Shown here: in pieces, positions 23,901 through 32,383 of the stretch | How positions within the stretch are numbered: position 1 is the first letter of the stretch | Layout of the letters: every line of letters begins with the position of its first letter | NCBI GenBank assembly: GCA_965219035.1 | Contig: CBDCMR010000003.1 | Location: forward strand, 1,798,001 to 1,862,000 | Length of the DNA: 64,000 bases | Source: CBDCKN01 sp965219035 | Lineage (GTDB): Bacteria; Gemmatimonadota; Gemmatimonadetes; Longimicrobiales; Gaopeijiaceae | Reading direction: 5' to 3' | The notes under the pieces: generated by a model | Database searches by the model: none | Told to the model about the DNA's origin: nothing | What the model saw: the letters and a program-made list of their open reading frames with translations, nothing else | Position numbers and translations under genes: made by a program

Positions 23901-24030
23901 TGTGTGCAGGGTCTCTGGCGACGGCTGGAATCTCAGCTCACCCATGGCCGAGTGGGGCGAGCGCAACATGCTCGTTCTGGAGGAGTACACCGGGCTTCGC
24001 CGGATCAGGGGCTGGGAGGATGGCACGTGA
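20920..24030 (+). CDS. addB: AddB-like helicase/nuclease subunit
   Basis: 1,037 residues from GTG 20920, overlapping the kinase stop. The N-terminal two thirds is an inactivated UvrD-like scaffold without a good Walker A. The C-terminal part is a RecB-family PD-(D/E)XK nuclease: GAVDRVDRDEDGLHILDYKTG supplies Asp and DYK. Cysteines at CPLRYLLRYG (about 735) and CRVCDFRSVCR (about 990) could form the AddB iron-sulphur cluster. Pairing with AddA in the next gene makes the AddAB complex, which processes double-strand breaks for recombination and degrades foreign linear DNA. Confidence 0.88.
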   Translation: MAERLGPRFTLLHSLGRVAKAHPLSRKVLISTTFGEGSELLRALALHEHGWAGFEVTTPGRLAAQIAGPDLAAVGLTILDEFGQRALVDQAMDGVFATGEWPDLIILEHGVGFREAILGVVSALRLSGVGPESLASGPARRAFLGELLTSYQRTLAERHLADPAEVLRRAAEVLTQDGSSGPDDTIFLLLPGLGTRGGGGRFIDALQQRGATVLATDPVVGLPPPTAMVWKAVPARGRLSFVHAVDRAPAGDDVPDVEMFAAASVRDELREVLRRMMVSGLRWDDVEIVTVDPGTYGAVLDALSHQLGVPCSFGVGLAIRRTRPGRAMEAYLRWIESGFPAEVLRGLLEAGDLVAPAEYEGVSSAALARLLRRLRVGWGRSRYLPAVRAALELAVEEAAGQKVKPFRDESPEEAQARGEHRVRELKALESLLGILEDATPWTPRPLVLERGSVSAAELARGVQAFLQLVPEGEGANAVGREDLLGRLSRIAETLTRKTSFDAAMAALRSHLDIRVRAAWDEGSPPWKSTGGHVHLTDLSHGGYTGRRATFIVGLDAGRFPGAGAQDPVLLDLDRKELAAGLPTSAERLAERRFQLAALLARTRGRVTASYTAWDSAEARVVQPASVLLDIFRLWKGRPEATFDDFHKALGEPVCAIPRSGPLDGTDVWLDTLGRDGVFLHAGGALAKAFPELGRGMEARSRHVKDQASAHHGLVAPRAELMDPRAYPLIVASATRLEALGACPLRYLLRYGIGLRPPDDPALDPERWLDHLQRGALLHRVFERTLTRAREESLEPGEPAFHDMAIEVLEQEARRLRSAVPVPNEAIYAQGLTLLREDVRSFTDFVRDRGAPWIRLEMKFGRGDSPPVEITVGGGSISVQGAVDRVDRDEDGLHILDYKTGSPYRFTPASAVFHGGRRMQHVTYAEVAEQLLGEDVADIAYVFPTATGRNEERRFTRESVRPGLELLGVMLDQVASGRLLPTNDKEDCRVCDFRSVCRVSGDGWNLSSPMAEWGERNMLVLEEYTGLRRIRGWEDGT

Positions 24031-27000
24031 CTGGGGCGGAGCGGCACCTACCTGACGAGGCGGAGCGGCACCTTCCGGACGAGGCCGCCAGGACGGACAT
24101 CGATTCGGATCTGGATACGAACATCCTGGTCGAGGCGGGCGCCGGCTCCGGCAAGACGACGTCGCTCTTGCGCCGCATGGTGGCACTCATCCGGTCGGGC
24201 ACCGCAACAGCGTCGGAGATCGCCGCATTGACCTTCACCCGCAAGGCCGCAGGCGAGCTGCGTGAGCGCTTTCAGGTGGAGCTTGAGCAGGTGCTGGCGG
24301 CCGAGGCACCCGGCTCGGGCGAGGGCGCCAGGCTGCGCCAGGCCCTCTCTTCGCTGGATCAACTGTTCATCGGGACGATCCATGCGTTCTGTGCGCGGCT
24401 CCTTCGGGAGCGGCCGCTGGAGGCGCGCTTGGACCCCGGCTTCCAGGAGCTGACGGAAGAGGCTTCGTACAAACTCGCGACAGGCTTCTGGGCGGCACAC
24501 CTGGAAAGGCTCGCCGCCGACGCCCACCCCATTCTCGCCCAGCTCGCGGAGGTCGGGCTGCACCCCAGGCAGCTCGAGGGTCTGTTCAGCGAAGTCTGCG
24601 AGCACCCCGACGTGGAGTTCCCCGCCGAAGACGTCCCCCGGCCGGATCCGGCGGATATCACCCCCGTGCGTGAGGAATTGACGCGCCTGATGGACCGGGC
24701 CGAGGAGATCATGCCCGGGTCGGAGCCCGAGAAAAGCTGGGACGGCCTGCAAAAGAAGGTGTACGGCCTCCGATACTCCCTCCGCGTCATCGGCTGGGAC
24801 TCGGATTTAGAGTTCCTCCACGCCCTCTCCGAGGTGGCTCGCCGCAAGACGTACAAGGTGACTCAGATCAGATGGTCGGAGGATCCGGCCATCAAGGTCC
24901 GGGCCAAGGAGCTGGCTTCGGCGTTCTCCGCCTTCGTGGCGGAAGGAGCACCCGCTCAGGCGCTCCTGTTGCAGTGGCGCATGCACCGGTATGCCGTCGC
25001 CATCCGGATGGTCGTCGGAGCGGCGCAGGCGTGGGAGGCGGAGAGGCGGCGGACGGGGCGGCTCAACTTCCAAGACTTCCTGACGCTTACGGTGAAGCTC
25101 TTGCGGTCCAGCGTCGAGGCCCGCCGCCAACTCGGCCTCCGGTATCGTCGAGTTCTCGTGGACGAGTTCCAGGACACGGATCCAATACAGGCTGAGATCC
25201 TCATGCTGCTGGCCGCAGAGCCGCTCGAGGACGGAGCGACCGAGCCTGGAGGAGGCGAGAGGGGAGTGCACAGGGGAGGGCGGGAGGCCGATGGGACTGC
25301 GGAGAGCTGGTTGGTGCTCGAGCCGCGAGCGGGGGCCCTGTTCGTGGTGGGGGACCCGAAGCAGAGTATCTACCGATTCCGGCGGGCCGATATCACGGTG
25401 TACAACGCGGTCAAGGGTCGGTTCAAGGCGTTTGGCAGCGTGTTGGGACTGGAGGCCAACTTCCGCTCTGTGCCGGCGGTGGCGGCATTGGTGAACGGCG
25501 TCTTCGAGGGTGGGCAAGGCCTCCCGCCCGTGGCGAAGGCTCATCAGGCGGCGTTCGCACCGCTTCTGCCACAGCGATCGGAGCGGCCCGACAAGCCCGA
25601 CGGCGTCTTCCACTACCTGATCGAGAATGCGGCCCGGGACGCCATGGTCTCGGAGGATGCGGCGAAGCTCGCCACCTGGATCGGCCGGCGATGCGCTCCA
25701 GGAGGCGACCGCACGCCTGGAGACTTCCTGATCCTCACCCGGTACCGGAAGGACCTCGAGCCCTATGCTCGAGAGCTCGAAGCACGGGACCTGCCCGTGG
25801 CCCTCTCCGGCGTCGCCGAAGGGCAAGAGGAGGAAATCTCCGAGCTGGTTCGCCTCCTGGAGTGTCTGGCCGATCCCAGCGATCCCGTGAAGCTGGCAGC
25901 CGTATTGGTGGGGCTCTTCTTCGGTCTCGACTTCGAGCAGCTTCTAGATCACCGGGTGAAGGGCGGCCGGTTCACGCTGACATCCCTCCATGGCCAGCCG
26001 GAGACGGACGTCACCAAGACCCTCCGACGCCTGAACCGATGGTGGGAAGCGACCCGCCGCGCACCGGCCGACGGGGTTCTGGCTCGCATCACGGACGAGA
26101 TCGGTCTTCTCCCTCATGCGGCGTCGGGCCCGCTCGGACAGATCCGCTCCGGGGCGCTCCTCTACGTCCTGGACGCGGTGGGGTCGTCGACCCTCGAGGG
26201 AAGCACGTCCATCGCCGGGGCACTGGAGGCCGTCCGTCTCGCCCTCGAGGCCAAGGAGCCCGAGGCGCCACTACAACCGGGACGCTCCGACGCCGTGCGG
26301 GTCATGAACATCCACAAGGCCAAGGGCCTCCAGGCCCCCGTGGTGGTGCTTGCCGCCCCCGTTGGGGAAACCAGACGGAAGCCCGATCACCACATCGCCA
26401 GGCTGGACGAGGGGAGGGCCGCCGGATACCTGGTCGTTCAGACGCGCGAGAAGTGGGGTACGAACATCCACGCCATGCCTCCCGACTGGTTCGAGAAACA
26501 GGCCGCGGAGGAGCGCTTCGATGACGCCGAAGAGGTACGCCTCATGTATGTGGCGGCCACGCGGGCGGAGGACGAGCTCGTCGTGGCCCGGAGAGACGAG
26601 GACATCGCGAAGTCACCGTGGTCCCTCCTGGACCCGTGGTTGGAGGAGCACGGGTCCCGCCTGGACGATATGGTCATCGAGCCGCTTCGCCCCCGAGCCA
26701 CTCTGGAGGAGGATGGGAGGGCGATTCGCGATCGCGGGGTCGGCATAGACGTGAGACGTGACAAGAAAGGTCGGCCCGGATACCTATTTCAGTCCGTGAC
26801 ATCCGTGGCGAAGACGGCCGAGAAGGGGGAAGCACAGTTGGCTCTGGATCTCGAGAGTGGGCGCCCAGAGATCGCTGAGGTGCCCGCGGGGGCTCCCACG
26901 GAGGACCGGCCACCGGAACAGCGGTCCCGGGGATTCAGTTGGGGGACCGTGGTGCACGGTGCTCTCGCGGCCGCGGCAGGCGAGCTGTCGGAAGAAGCCC

Positions 27001-27449
27001 TGGAGGGGGTCTGTCGCGGACTGCTCCTTGAGAACGAGCGACCCTTGGACGCCGAGGGCGAGCCCACGGAGCTCGCCTCCCTCGTCGCGCTCGTGGAAGT
27101 CGTGCGCACGTCTTCGCTCTGGGAGCGGGCACGGGCTGCGGAACGGACCTTAGTGGAAGTTCCGTTCTCGACGAGGGTCCCGGAGTTGGAGACCGCCGAG
27201 AGGTCCGGAAAGGTGGAGACATCCCGGTACGTGGAGGGCGTCATCGATCTGGCGTTCCGGGAGGCCGACGGCTGGACGATCGCCGACTACAAGACGGATG
27301 TGGGCACGGATCCGGACTTCCCGTCTCGCGAGAAGGCGTACCGGCGGCAGGTGGAGTTGTACGCCACCTGTTGGAGTCGCTTGACCGATGAGCCGGTGAA
27401 GGAACGGATCATCTTCTACACGACACGACGGCGAGAGGACGTCTGGTGA
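24027..27449 (+). CDS. addA: AddA-like UvrD-family helicase/nuclease
   Basis: About 1,140 residues from GTG 24027, overlapping the addB TGA. SF1 motifs are in order: AGAGSGKTTSLLRR (Walker A), LTFTRKAAGELRERF (Ia), VDEFQDTDPIQAEIL (II), VVGDPKQSIYRFRRADI (III), NIHKAKGLQAPVVVL (V) and MYVAATRAEDELVVA (VI). The C-terminal nuclease has EGVIDLAFREADGWTIADYKTD. It is therefore a dual-function translocase and nuclease. The first residues contain a perfect amino-acid duplication, AERHLPDE twice, from a 21-base tandem repeat at about 24036-24080. An about 30-residue Gly/Glu-rich insert follows motif II. Confidence 0.93.
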   Translation: MTGAERHLPDEAERHLPDEAARTDIDSDLDTNILVEAGAGSGKTTSLLRRMVALIRSGTATASEIAALTFTRKAAGELRERFQVELEQVLAAEAPGSGEGARLRQALSSLDQLFIGTIHAFCARLLRERPLEARLDPGFQELTEEASYKLATGFWAAHLERLAADAHPILAQLAEVGLHPRQLEGLFSEVCEHPDVEFPAEDVPRPDPADITPVREELTRLMDRAEEIMPGSEPEKSWDGLQKKVYGLRYSLRVIGWDSDLEFLHALSEVARRKTYKVTQIRWSEDPAIKVRAKELASAFSAFVAEGAPAQALLLQWRMHRYAVAIRMVVGAAQAWEAERRRTGRLNFQDFLTLTVKLLRSSVEARRQLGLRYRRVLVDEFQDTDPIQAEILMLLAAEPLEDGATEPGGGERGVHRGGREADGTAESWLVLEPRAGALFVVGDPKQSIYRFRRADITVYNAVKGRFKAFGSVLGLEANFRSVPAVAALVNGVFEGGQGLPPVAKAHQAAFAPLLPQRSERPDKPDGVFHYLIENAARDAMVSEDAAKLATWIGRRCAPGGDRTPGDFLILTRYRKDLEPYARELEARDLPVALSGVAEGQEEEISELVRLLECLADPSDPVKLAAVLVGLFFGLDFEQLLDHRVKGGRFTLTSLHGQPETDVTKTLRRLNRWWEATRRAPADGVLARITDEIGLLPHAASGPLGQIRSGALLYVLDAVGSSTLEGSTSIAGALEAVRLALEAKEPEAPLQPGRSDAVRVMNIHKAKGLQAPVVVLAAPVGETRRKPDHHIARLDEGRAAGYLVVQTREKWGTNIHAMPPDWFEKQAAEERFDDAEEVRLMYVAATRAEDELVVARRDEDIAKSPWSLLDPWLEEHGSRLDDMVIEPLRPRATLEEDGRAIRDRGVGIDVRRDKKGRPGYLFQSVTSVAKTAEKGEAQLALDLESGRPEIAEVPAGAPTEDRPPEQRSRGFSWGTVVHGALAAAAGELSEEALEGVCRGLLLENERPLDAEGEPTELASLVALVEVVRTSSLWERARAAERTLVEVPFSTRVPELETAERSGKVETSRYVEGVIDLAFREADGWTIADYKTDVGTDPDFPSREKAYRRQVELYATCWSRLTDEPVKERIIFYTTRRREDVW

Positions 27450-28546
27450 GCACTGCCTCTGCGGGTCCTCCGGATCCCATTCGGGACGGGGATCGTCTCG
27501 ATCCAGAGATCTTCCAGCTCCCCGTGGAGAGGATGAAGGCGGGATACTACTCGGACAAGTACTTCGTCCGGGCACGGGACGTGCTGATCGCCGACGGGCA
27601 CGACCCCGTCGTAACGATGCAGGTCTTCCAGAAGAAACGGGCATGGGTGGCCGGTACCGACGAGGCCATCGCCATCCTCAAGCTCTGTTTGACCGATGGC
27701 TATTCCTTCTCCGACCTCGAGGTATCCTCCTTGCGGGACGGGGATCGGGTGGAGCCGTGGGAGACGGTCATGCTGATCCGCGGGCCGTACGCGGCCTTCG
27801 CCCATCTCGAGACGCTCTACGTGGGGGTTCTGGGCCGTCGTACCAAGATCGCGACAAGCACCCGTGAGGTCGTCGAGGCCGCCTGGCCCCAGCCGGTCCT
27901 GTTCTTCCCCGCGCGACACGACCATTGGATGGTGCAGACCGGAGATGGTTGGGCGGCCCACGTGGCCGGTGCCATCGGGGTCTCGACCGACGCGCAGGCC
28001 TCCTGGTGGGGGAGTGAGGGTGACGGGACCATTCCCCACGCGCTCATCGCCGCCTACGGTGGGGACACCGTGAGGGCCACCGAAGCCCTGGTGCGTCACA
28101 TCGCCGACGACGTGAACATCATCTCGCTGGTGGACTTCGAGAACGACTGCGTGGCGACCTCCTTGGCCGCGGCCCGGGCCCTGGGGGAGCGCCTGTGGGG
28201 GGTCCGCCTCGACACGGCCGCCGACCTGGTAGACGAGTCCCTTCAGGGGGAGATGGGCGACTTCGATCCCCGTGGGGTCAATCCGAGATTGGTGGAGAAG
28301 GTGCGAGACGCCCTCGACCGGGAGGGGTTCAGGCATGTGAAGATCGTGGTTTCCGGCGGCTTCGATGCGGACAAGATCCGTCGTTTCAAGGAGGCGGGAG
28401 TGCCCGTGGATTCCTACGGCGTGGGCTCGGCGCTGGTGCGAGGCAGCTACGACTTCACGGCCGACGTCGTATTGGTGGAGGGCCGCCCTTCGGCAAAGAT
28501 AGGCCGCTGGCATCGCCCCAACCCGCGGATGGAGACCGTCTCATGA
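27446..28546 (+). CDS. pncB: nicotinate phosphoribosyltransferase-like enzyme
   Basis: 366 residues, GTG overlapping the addA TGA. It joins nicotinate to PRPP to make NaMN in NAD salvage. Features are an N-terminal MKAGYYSDKYFVRARDVL substrate-tunnel segment, ARHDHWMVQTGDGWAAHVAGA, LVDFENDC, and KIVVSGGFDADKIRRFKEAG with a phosphate-binding GVGSALV loop. It is shorter than E. coli PncB and closer to the compact bacterial/archaeal form. The nicotinamidase-like gene directly downstream, overlapping by four bases, supplies its substrate. Confidence 0.88.
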   Translation: MSTASAGPPDPIRDGDRLDPEIFQLPVERMKAGYYSDKYFVRARDVLIADGHDPVVTMQVFQKKRAWVAGTDEAIAILKLCLTDGYSFSDLEVSSLRDGDRVEPWETVMLIRGPYAAFAHLETLYVGVLGRRTKIATSTREVVEAAWPQPVLFFPARHDHWMVQTGDGWAAHVAGAIGVSTDAQASWWGSEGDGTIPHALIAAYGGDTVRATEALVRHIADDVNIISLVDFENDCVATSLAAARALGERLWGVRLDTAADLVDESLQGEMGDFDPRGVNPRLVEKVRDALDREGFRHVKIVVSGGFDADKIRRFKEAGVPVDSYGVGSALVRGSYDFTADVVLVEGRPSAKIGRWHRPNPRMETVS

Positions 28547-29253
28547 CCTCGAGCTCCGGCACGGTCACGCGGATCGGGTGGGTGGTGGACGTCCAGAGAG
28601 ACTTCATGGAGCCCGATGGCCGCCTCTACGTGCGCGACCTGAGCGACGCCTCCGACCCCGGGGCCACCTCCATCGTCGCGGCCCTTGGGGATGCGGTGGC
28701 GTGGATGCGGGAGGACTGTACCGTCATCGTCTATACGGGGGATTGGCACGCCCTCGACGACGCCGAGATCGATCCTCACGCCCCAAACCCGCAGGCGGGC
28801 ACCTATCCGCCTCACTGCATGGGCCGGTCCGACGATCCGGACGAACGAGCCGGGGCCGAGCTCATAGGGGTCGTTCGGCCGACCGATCCACTGGTCCTGC
28901 CCATGGGGGCCACCAGGGCGGAGGCCGCCGAGACCGCTCGGGAGGCGATCCGGAGTGGGCGATCGGTCTTCATCCAGAAGGACCGCTTCGACGTCTTCGA
29001 GGGCAACGCCGCCGCCGAAGCCTTCCTGGCTGCCCTCGAGGATGAAGTGGAGGGGGAGCTGGAACTCGTGGTCATCGGTGTCGCCCGGGACGTCTGCGTC
29101 ACCCAGGCCGTGGATGGCATGCAGGACAGGGGATACCGGGTCACGGCGGTCCGAGATGCAACCTGGGGCTTGGGCCTCGAAGACGAGGAGGTGACTCTCC
29201 GTCGTTGGGCCTCCCAGGGGCGAGTGGTAACCCTCTCGGAGCTCACCGGCTAG
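28543..29253 (+). CDS. isochorismatase-fold hydrolase, probable nicotinamidase
   Basis: About 236 residues from ATG 28543 (ATGA overlap). The fold's catalytic set is visible: Asp in VVDVQRDFM, Lys in FIQKDRFDVFEGN and Cys in GVARDVCVTQAVDGM. Metal ligands D-x-H lie in TGDWHALDD. Pairing with nicotinate phosphoribosyltransferase indicates nicotinamide to nicotinate conversion, that is a PncA role. Its TAG stop is the first three bases of a palindromic repeat, so the original 3' end may have been set by insertion of that element. Confidence 0.87.
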   Translation: MTSSSGTVTRIGWVVDVQRDFMEPDGRLYVRDLSDASDPGATSIVAALGDAVAWMREDCTVIVYTGDWHALDDAEIDPHAPNPQAGTYPPHCMGRSDDPDERAGAELIGVVRPTDPLVLPMGATRAEAAETAREAIRSGRSVFIQKDRFDVFEGNAAAEAFLAALEDEVEGELELVVIGVARDVCVTQAVDGMQDRGYRVTAVRDATWGLGLEDEEVTLRRWASQGRVVTLSELTG

Positions 29254-29290
29254 TGTTCCGTTTCCGAAACACTTTGGCAACGGAACACTA
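29251..29290 (+). repeat. CTAG-flanked palindromic MITE-like element, short form
   Basis: TAGTGTTCCGTT at the left and GGCAACGGAACACTAG at the right are near-perfect inverted termini. The short core GAAACACTTT corresponds to the GAGACACTTT of longer copies. CTAG lies at both ends, as expected of a 4-bp target duplication. The TAG is the stop codon of the preceding gene. Confidence 0.8.
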
Positions 29291-29319
29291 GGGACCCGTC
29301 TGGTTGACGGGTGAGGATT

Positions 29320-29348
29320 CGGGCATGAAGATAAGCCCGTGACTTTTC
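29320..29348 (+). terminator. intrinsic terminator after NAD-salvage operon
   Basis: CGGGC / GCCCG arms (29320-29324, 29335-29339) are followed within a few bases by a TTTT run. A second hairpin, ACCCGTC / GACGGGT, lies just upstream at 29294-29312. Together they probably end the kinase-addB-addA-pncB operon. Confidence 0.5.
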
Positions 29349-29376
29349 CCTTGGCCCATAGTCCGTGGTGATCCCG

Positions 29377-32109
29377 ATGCGTCCCATAAAGGCTTCCTTC
29401 CCAGTTGTCGCGCTCCTTTTCGCGGCCCTGGCGCCTCCCGCCACCGCCCAAGAGGCGGTGACCTCGCCCGAGCAGCAGTTCGGGCATGAGATCGGAGCGG
29501 ACTACCAGCTCCCCAACTACACCGAGCTCTACGAGTACTGGCAGAAGCTGGCCAGCGAGTCGGATCGAATGTCGGTCCATGACATCGGCCTCACCTCCGA
29601 GGGGAGGCCTCAGATCATGGCGATCATCACGTCGCCGGAGAATCGTCTGAACCTCGACCGCTACCGTGAGATCTCACGACGCCTGGCGAAGGCGAAGGGG
29701 GTCTCGGAGGAGGAGGCCTGGGCGTTGTCCCAGGAGGGCAAGGCCGTGGTCTGGATCGACGGGGGCCTCCACGCCACGGAGGTTCTGGGAGCCCAGCAGC
29801 TCATGGAGATGGTGTACCGGATGGTGAGCCGGTCGGACCCGGAGACGCTGCGGATCCTGGATGATGTGATCTTGCTGGCGGTACACGTGAACCCCGACGG
29901 TATGGAGCTCGTGTCCGACTGGTACGTGCGGGTGGACGATCCGCTGAAGCGGAGCACGAGCGGCGTTCCCGTCCTGTACAACAAGTACGCCGGTCATGAC
30001 AACAACCGGGACTTCTACATGTCGGCGCTGGCTGAGACCACCAACATCAACCGGGTGATGTACCGGGAGTGGTATCCCCACATCGTATACAACCATCATC
30101 AAACGGGTCCTTCGGGCACCGTCATGTTCGCGCCCCCGTTCCGGGATCCCCCGAATCCCAACCTGGACCCCATCATCATCACCAGCCTCGACGGGGTGGG
30201 CGCCGCCATGCATGGCCGGTTCGTTCGCGAGGGGAAGGGGGGCACCACCATGCGTTCCGGTGCGAGCTACTCCACCTGGTGGAACGGCGGACTGCGCACC
30301 ACGCCCTACTTCAAGAACATGATCGGTCTCCTTACGGAGACCATCGGCAACCCGACGCCCGTTGAGATTCCGTTCAGGCCCGAGCGCCAGCTGGCAAGCG
30401 GCGACCTTCCGCTGCCCGTCGAACCGGGTGTCTGGCACTTCCGCCAGTCGATTGAATACTCCCAGACGGCGAACTGGGCGGTCCTCGACTACGCCTCTAG
30501 GAATCGGGACCAGCTGCTGTACAACATCTGGCGCATGGGCATGAACTCGATCGAGCGGGGCAGCCGCGACACCTGGACGGTGCTGCCCTTCGAGGTTGAA
30601 GATGCAGCTGAACGCCTCGGTGCCGGGAAGGCCGGATCGGCCGAGGACTTCCAGAGAATGCTTCGCCCCCGGGCAGGACGGGATCCCCGGGGGTTCATTG
30701 TGCCACGGGACCAGGCGGACTTCGCCACCGCCACCAAGTTCGTGAACGCGCTTCTGAAGAACGGGGTAGATGTCCACCGGGCCACGGCGGGTTTCACGGT
30801 GGCCGGTCGGCGCTACGCCGAAGCCTCTTACGTGGTGAAGACCGATCAGGCCTTCCGCCCACACGCGATGGACATGTTCGAGCCCCAGCAGCATCCCAAC
30901 GACTTCGCCTATCCGGGCGGACCTCCCACGCCTCCGTACGACAACGCGGGATGGACGCTGGCCTATCAGATGGGCGTCGAGTTCGACCGGATTCTGGACG
31001 GCTTCGACGGACCCTTCGAGATGATCGAGGGGCTCGCTGAGACACCTCCGGGACAGGTGATGGCCTCGGCCTCAGCGGCCGGCTACGTGTTCGATCATCG
31101 CCACAACGGCTCCTTCCTGGTTCTGAACCGCCTTCTTGCGCAGGGCAGAGACGTATACTGGCTCCTCGAGGTGCCCAACGGAGCGGGCTTCGCCGACGGG
31201 GCCTTCTACGTGCCGGAAAGCCTGGTCGACGACAATGCGCTGACGAGGTTGGCTGCCGAGACAGGAGTGAGCTTCCAAGCGGTCAGCGCCCCCATGGGCG
31301 AGACGCTCAGGCTGCGTCGCCCGCGGATCGGGCTCTGGGATCGCTACGGGGGATCCATGCCCTCGGGGTGGACTCGCATGATCTTGGAGGACTTCGGGTT
31401 CGATTTCGAGGTGGTCTATCCCTCGGAGCTGACTGACGGGAGTCTGAGCGACCGGTTCGACGTGTTGGTCTTCGAGGACGGTGCGATTCCGGCTCCCAGC
31501 GACGGGGCTAAGGGTGGTGGAGCTAGGCGACGCCAGCCGCCGGATCCGGCCACGATTCCCGAGGAGTTCCGTAGCCGTCTTGGATCCGTCACGGCCGACG
31601 GGACCGTTCCTGAGATCCTGGAGTTCGCCCGAGGCGGAGGGACCGTCATCGCCATCGGCAGCTCCTCGGTGCTGGGCTACTACGCCGGTCTCCCGATGAG
31701 CAACCATTTGGTCGAGAATGGCCAGCCGCTGGCGGAAGAGCAGTACTTCACGCCCGGATCCGTTCACTCGCTCAAGCTCGAGCACGGCAGCCCGGTGACG
31801 CACGGGCTCGGTGAGCGCCTGGACGTTCTCATCAGCCACAGCCCTCTCTTCCGACTCGAGCCCGGGTGGGAGCGACAGGGGGTTAAGCGCATCGGCTGGT
31901 TCGATACCGATCAGCCCCTGAGAAGCGGGTGGGCGTGGGGCCAGGAGCGCATGCAGAACGGCACGGCTTTGATCGAAGCGCCCCTCGGAGACGGGAAGCT
32001 CTTCCTCTTCTCGCCCAGGATCACGTTCCGTTCACAGTCCCATGCGGCGTTCCCGCTTCTCTTCAACGGGATCTTCTACGGCTCGGCTCAGGAGGGGCCG
32101 ATTCTCTGA
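29377..32109 (+). CDS. secreted M14-family zinc carboxypeptidase-like protein
   Basis: About 910 residues. A signal peptide ends near APPATAQ (GTG 29365 is an alternative start). The peptidase domain (about 30-330) has GGLHATEVLG, giving His132 and Glu135 as zinc ligands, then AGHDNNRDFYM and HHQTGPSGTVMF. Large C-terminal regions of unknown role follow, including a Rossmann or glutamine-amidotransferase-like part (IGLWDRYGGSMPSGWTRMIL, FDVLVFEDG) near 640-760. The protein is probably periplasmic or outer-membrane associated and degrades peptides for nutrition. It stands alone between terminators. Confidence 0.88.
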   Translation: MRPIKASFPVVALLFAALAPPATAQEAVTSPEQQFGHEIGADYQLPNYTELYEYWQKLASESDRMSVHDIGLTSEGRPQIMAIITSPENRLNLDRYREISRRLAKAKGVSEEEAWALSQEGKAVVWIDGGLHATEVLGAQQLMEMVYRMVSRSDPETLRILDDVILLAVHVNPDGMELVSDWYVRVDDPLKRSTSGVPVLYNKYAGHDNNRDFYMSALAETTNINRVMYREWYPHIVYNHHQTGPSGTVMFAPPFRDPPNPNLDPIIITSLDGVGAAMHGRFVREGKGGTTMRSGASYSTWWNGGLRTTPYFKNMIGLLTETIGNPTPVEIPFRPERQLASGDLPLPVEPGVWHFRQSIEYSQTANWAVLDYASRNRDQLLYNIWRMGMNSIERGSRDTWTVLPFEVEDAAERLGAGKAGSAEDFQRMLRPRAGRDPRGFIVPRDQADFATATKFVNALLKNGVDVHRATAGFTVAGRRYAEASYVVKTDQAFRPHAMDMFEPQQHPNDFAYPGGPPTPPYDNAGWTLAYQMGVEFDRILDGFDGPFEMIEGLAETPPGQVMASASAAGYVFDHRHNGSFLVLNRLLAQGRDVYWLLEVPNGAGFADGAFYVPESLVDDNALTRLAAETGVSFQAVSAPMGETLRLRRPRIGLWDRYGGSMPSGWTRMILEDFGFDFEVVYPSELTDGSLSDRFDVLVFEDGAIPAPSDGAKGGGARRRQPPDPATIPEEFRSRLGSVTADGTVPEILEFARGGGTVIAIGSSSVLGYYAGLPMSNHLVENGQPLAEEQYFTPGSVHSLKLEHGSPVTHGLGERLDVLISHSPLFRLEPGWERQGVKRIGWFDTDQPLRSGWAWGQERMQNGTALIEAPLGDGKLFLFSPRITFRSQSHAAFPLLFNGIFYGSAQEGPIL

Positions 32110-32116
32110 TCTCTCC

Positions 32117-32178
32117 AGTGTTCCGTCCGCGGATGCACCGTGCCCTCGACTGGCCGAGACACTTTGGCAACGGGACAC
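32117..32178 (+). repeat. CTAG-type MITE-like element, medium form
   Basis: 62 bp, left end AGTGTTCCGTCCGCGG, right end TGGCAACGGGACAC. The interior GGATGCACCGTGCCCTCGAC and TGGCCGAGACACTTTGGC match the copy at 41877-41940 closely. The flanking tetramers are CCAG and CCGG rather than CTAG, so this copy is older or mutated. It lies just past the M14 peptidase gene. Confidence 0.8.
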
Positions 32179-32218
32179 CGGGTCCCAAACGGGCCACATG
32201 GCCTTAACGGAAACCAAA

Positions 32219-32258
32219 GGGGGGTCGTCTGAGTTTCTTGAGGCGGCCCCCCTCCTTG
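32219..32258 (+). terminator. terminator-like hairpin after M14 gene
   Basis: GGGGGGTCGTCT pairs with AGGCGGCCCCCC (two G-U pairs) around a 10-base loop. A short CTCCTT follows. It probably terminates the peptidase transcript. Confidence 0.5.
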
Positions 32259-32383
32259 ATTCGCATCGCTGTCGCACGTGACGGCGACGGGGGAACCTGC
32301 GGCTGGTGGGTCGATAGAACATAGATGAGATGAGCCGAGCCGCTGCTAGGGGCGGATCGGCCGTCACAGGTCCGGAGAGTCAT

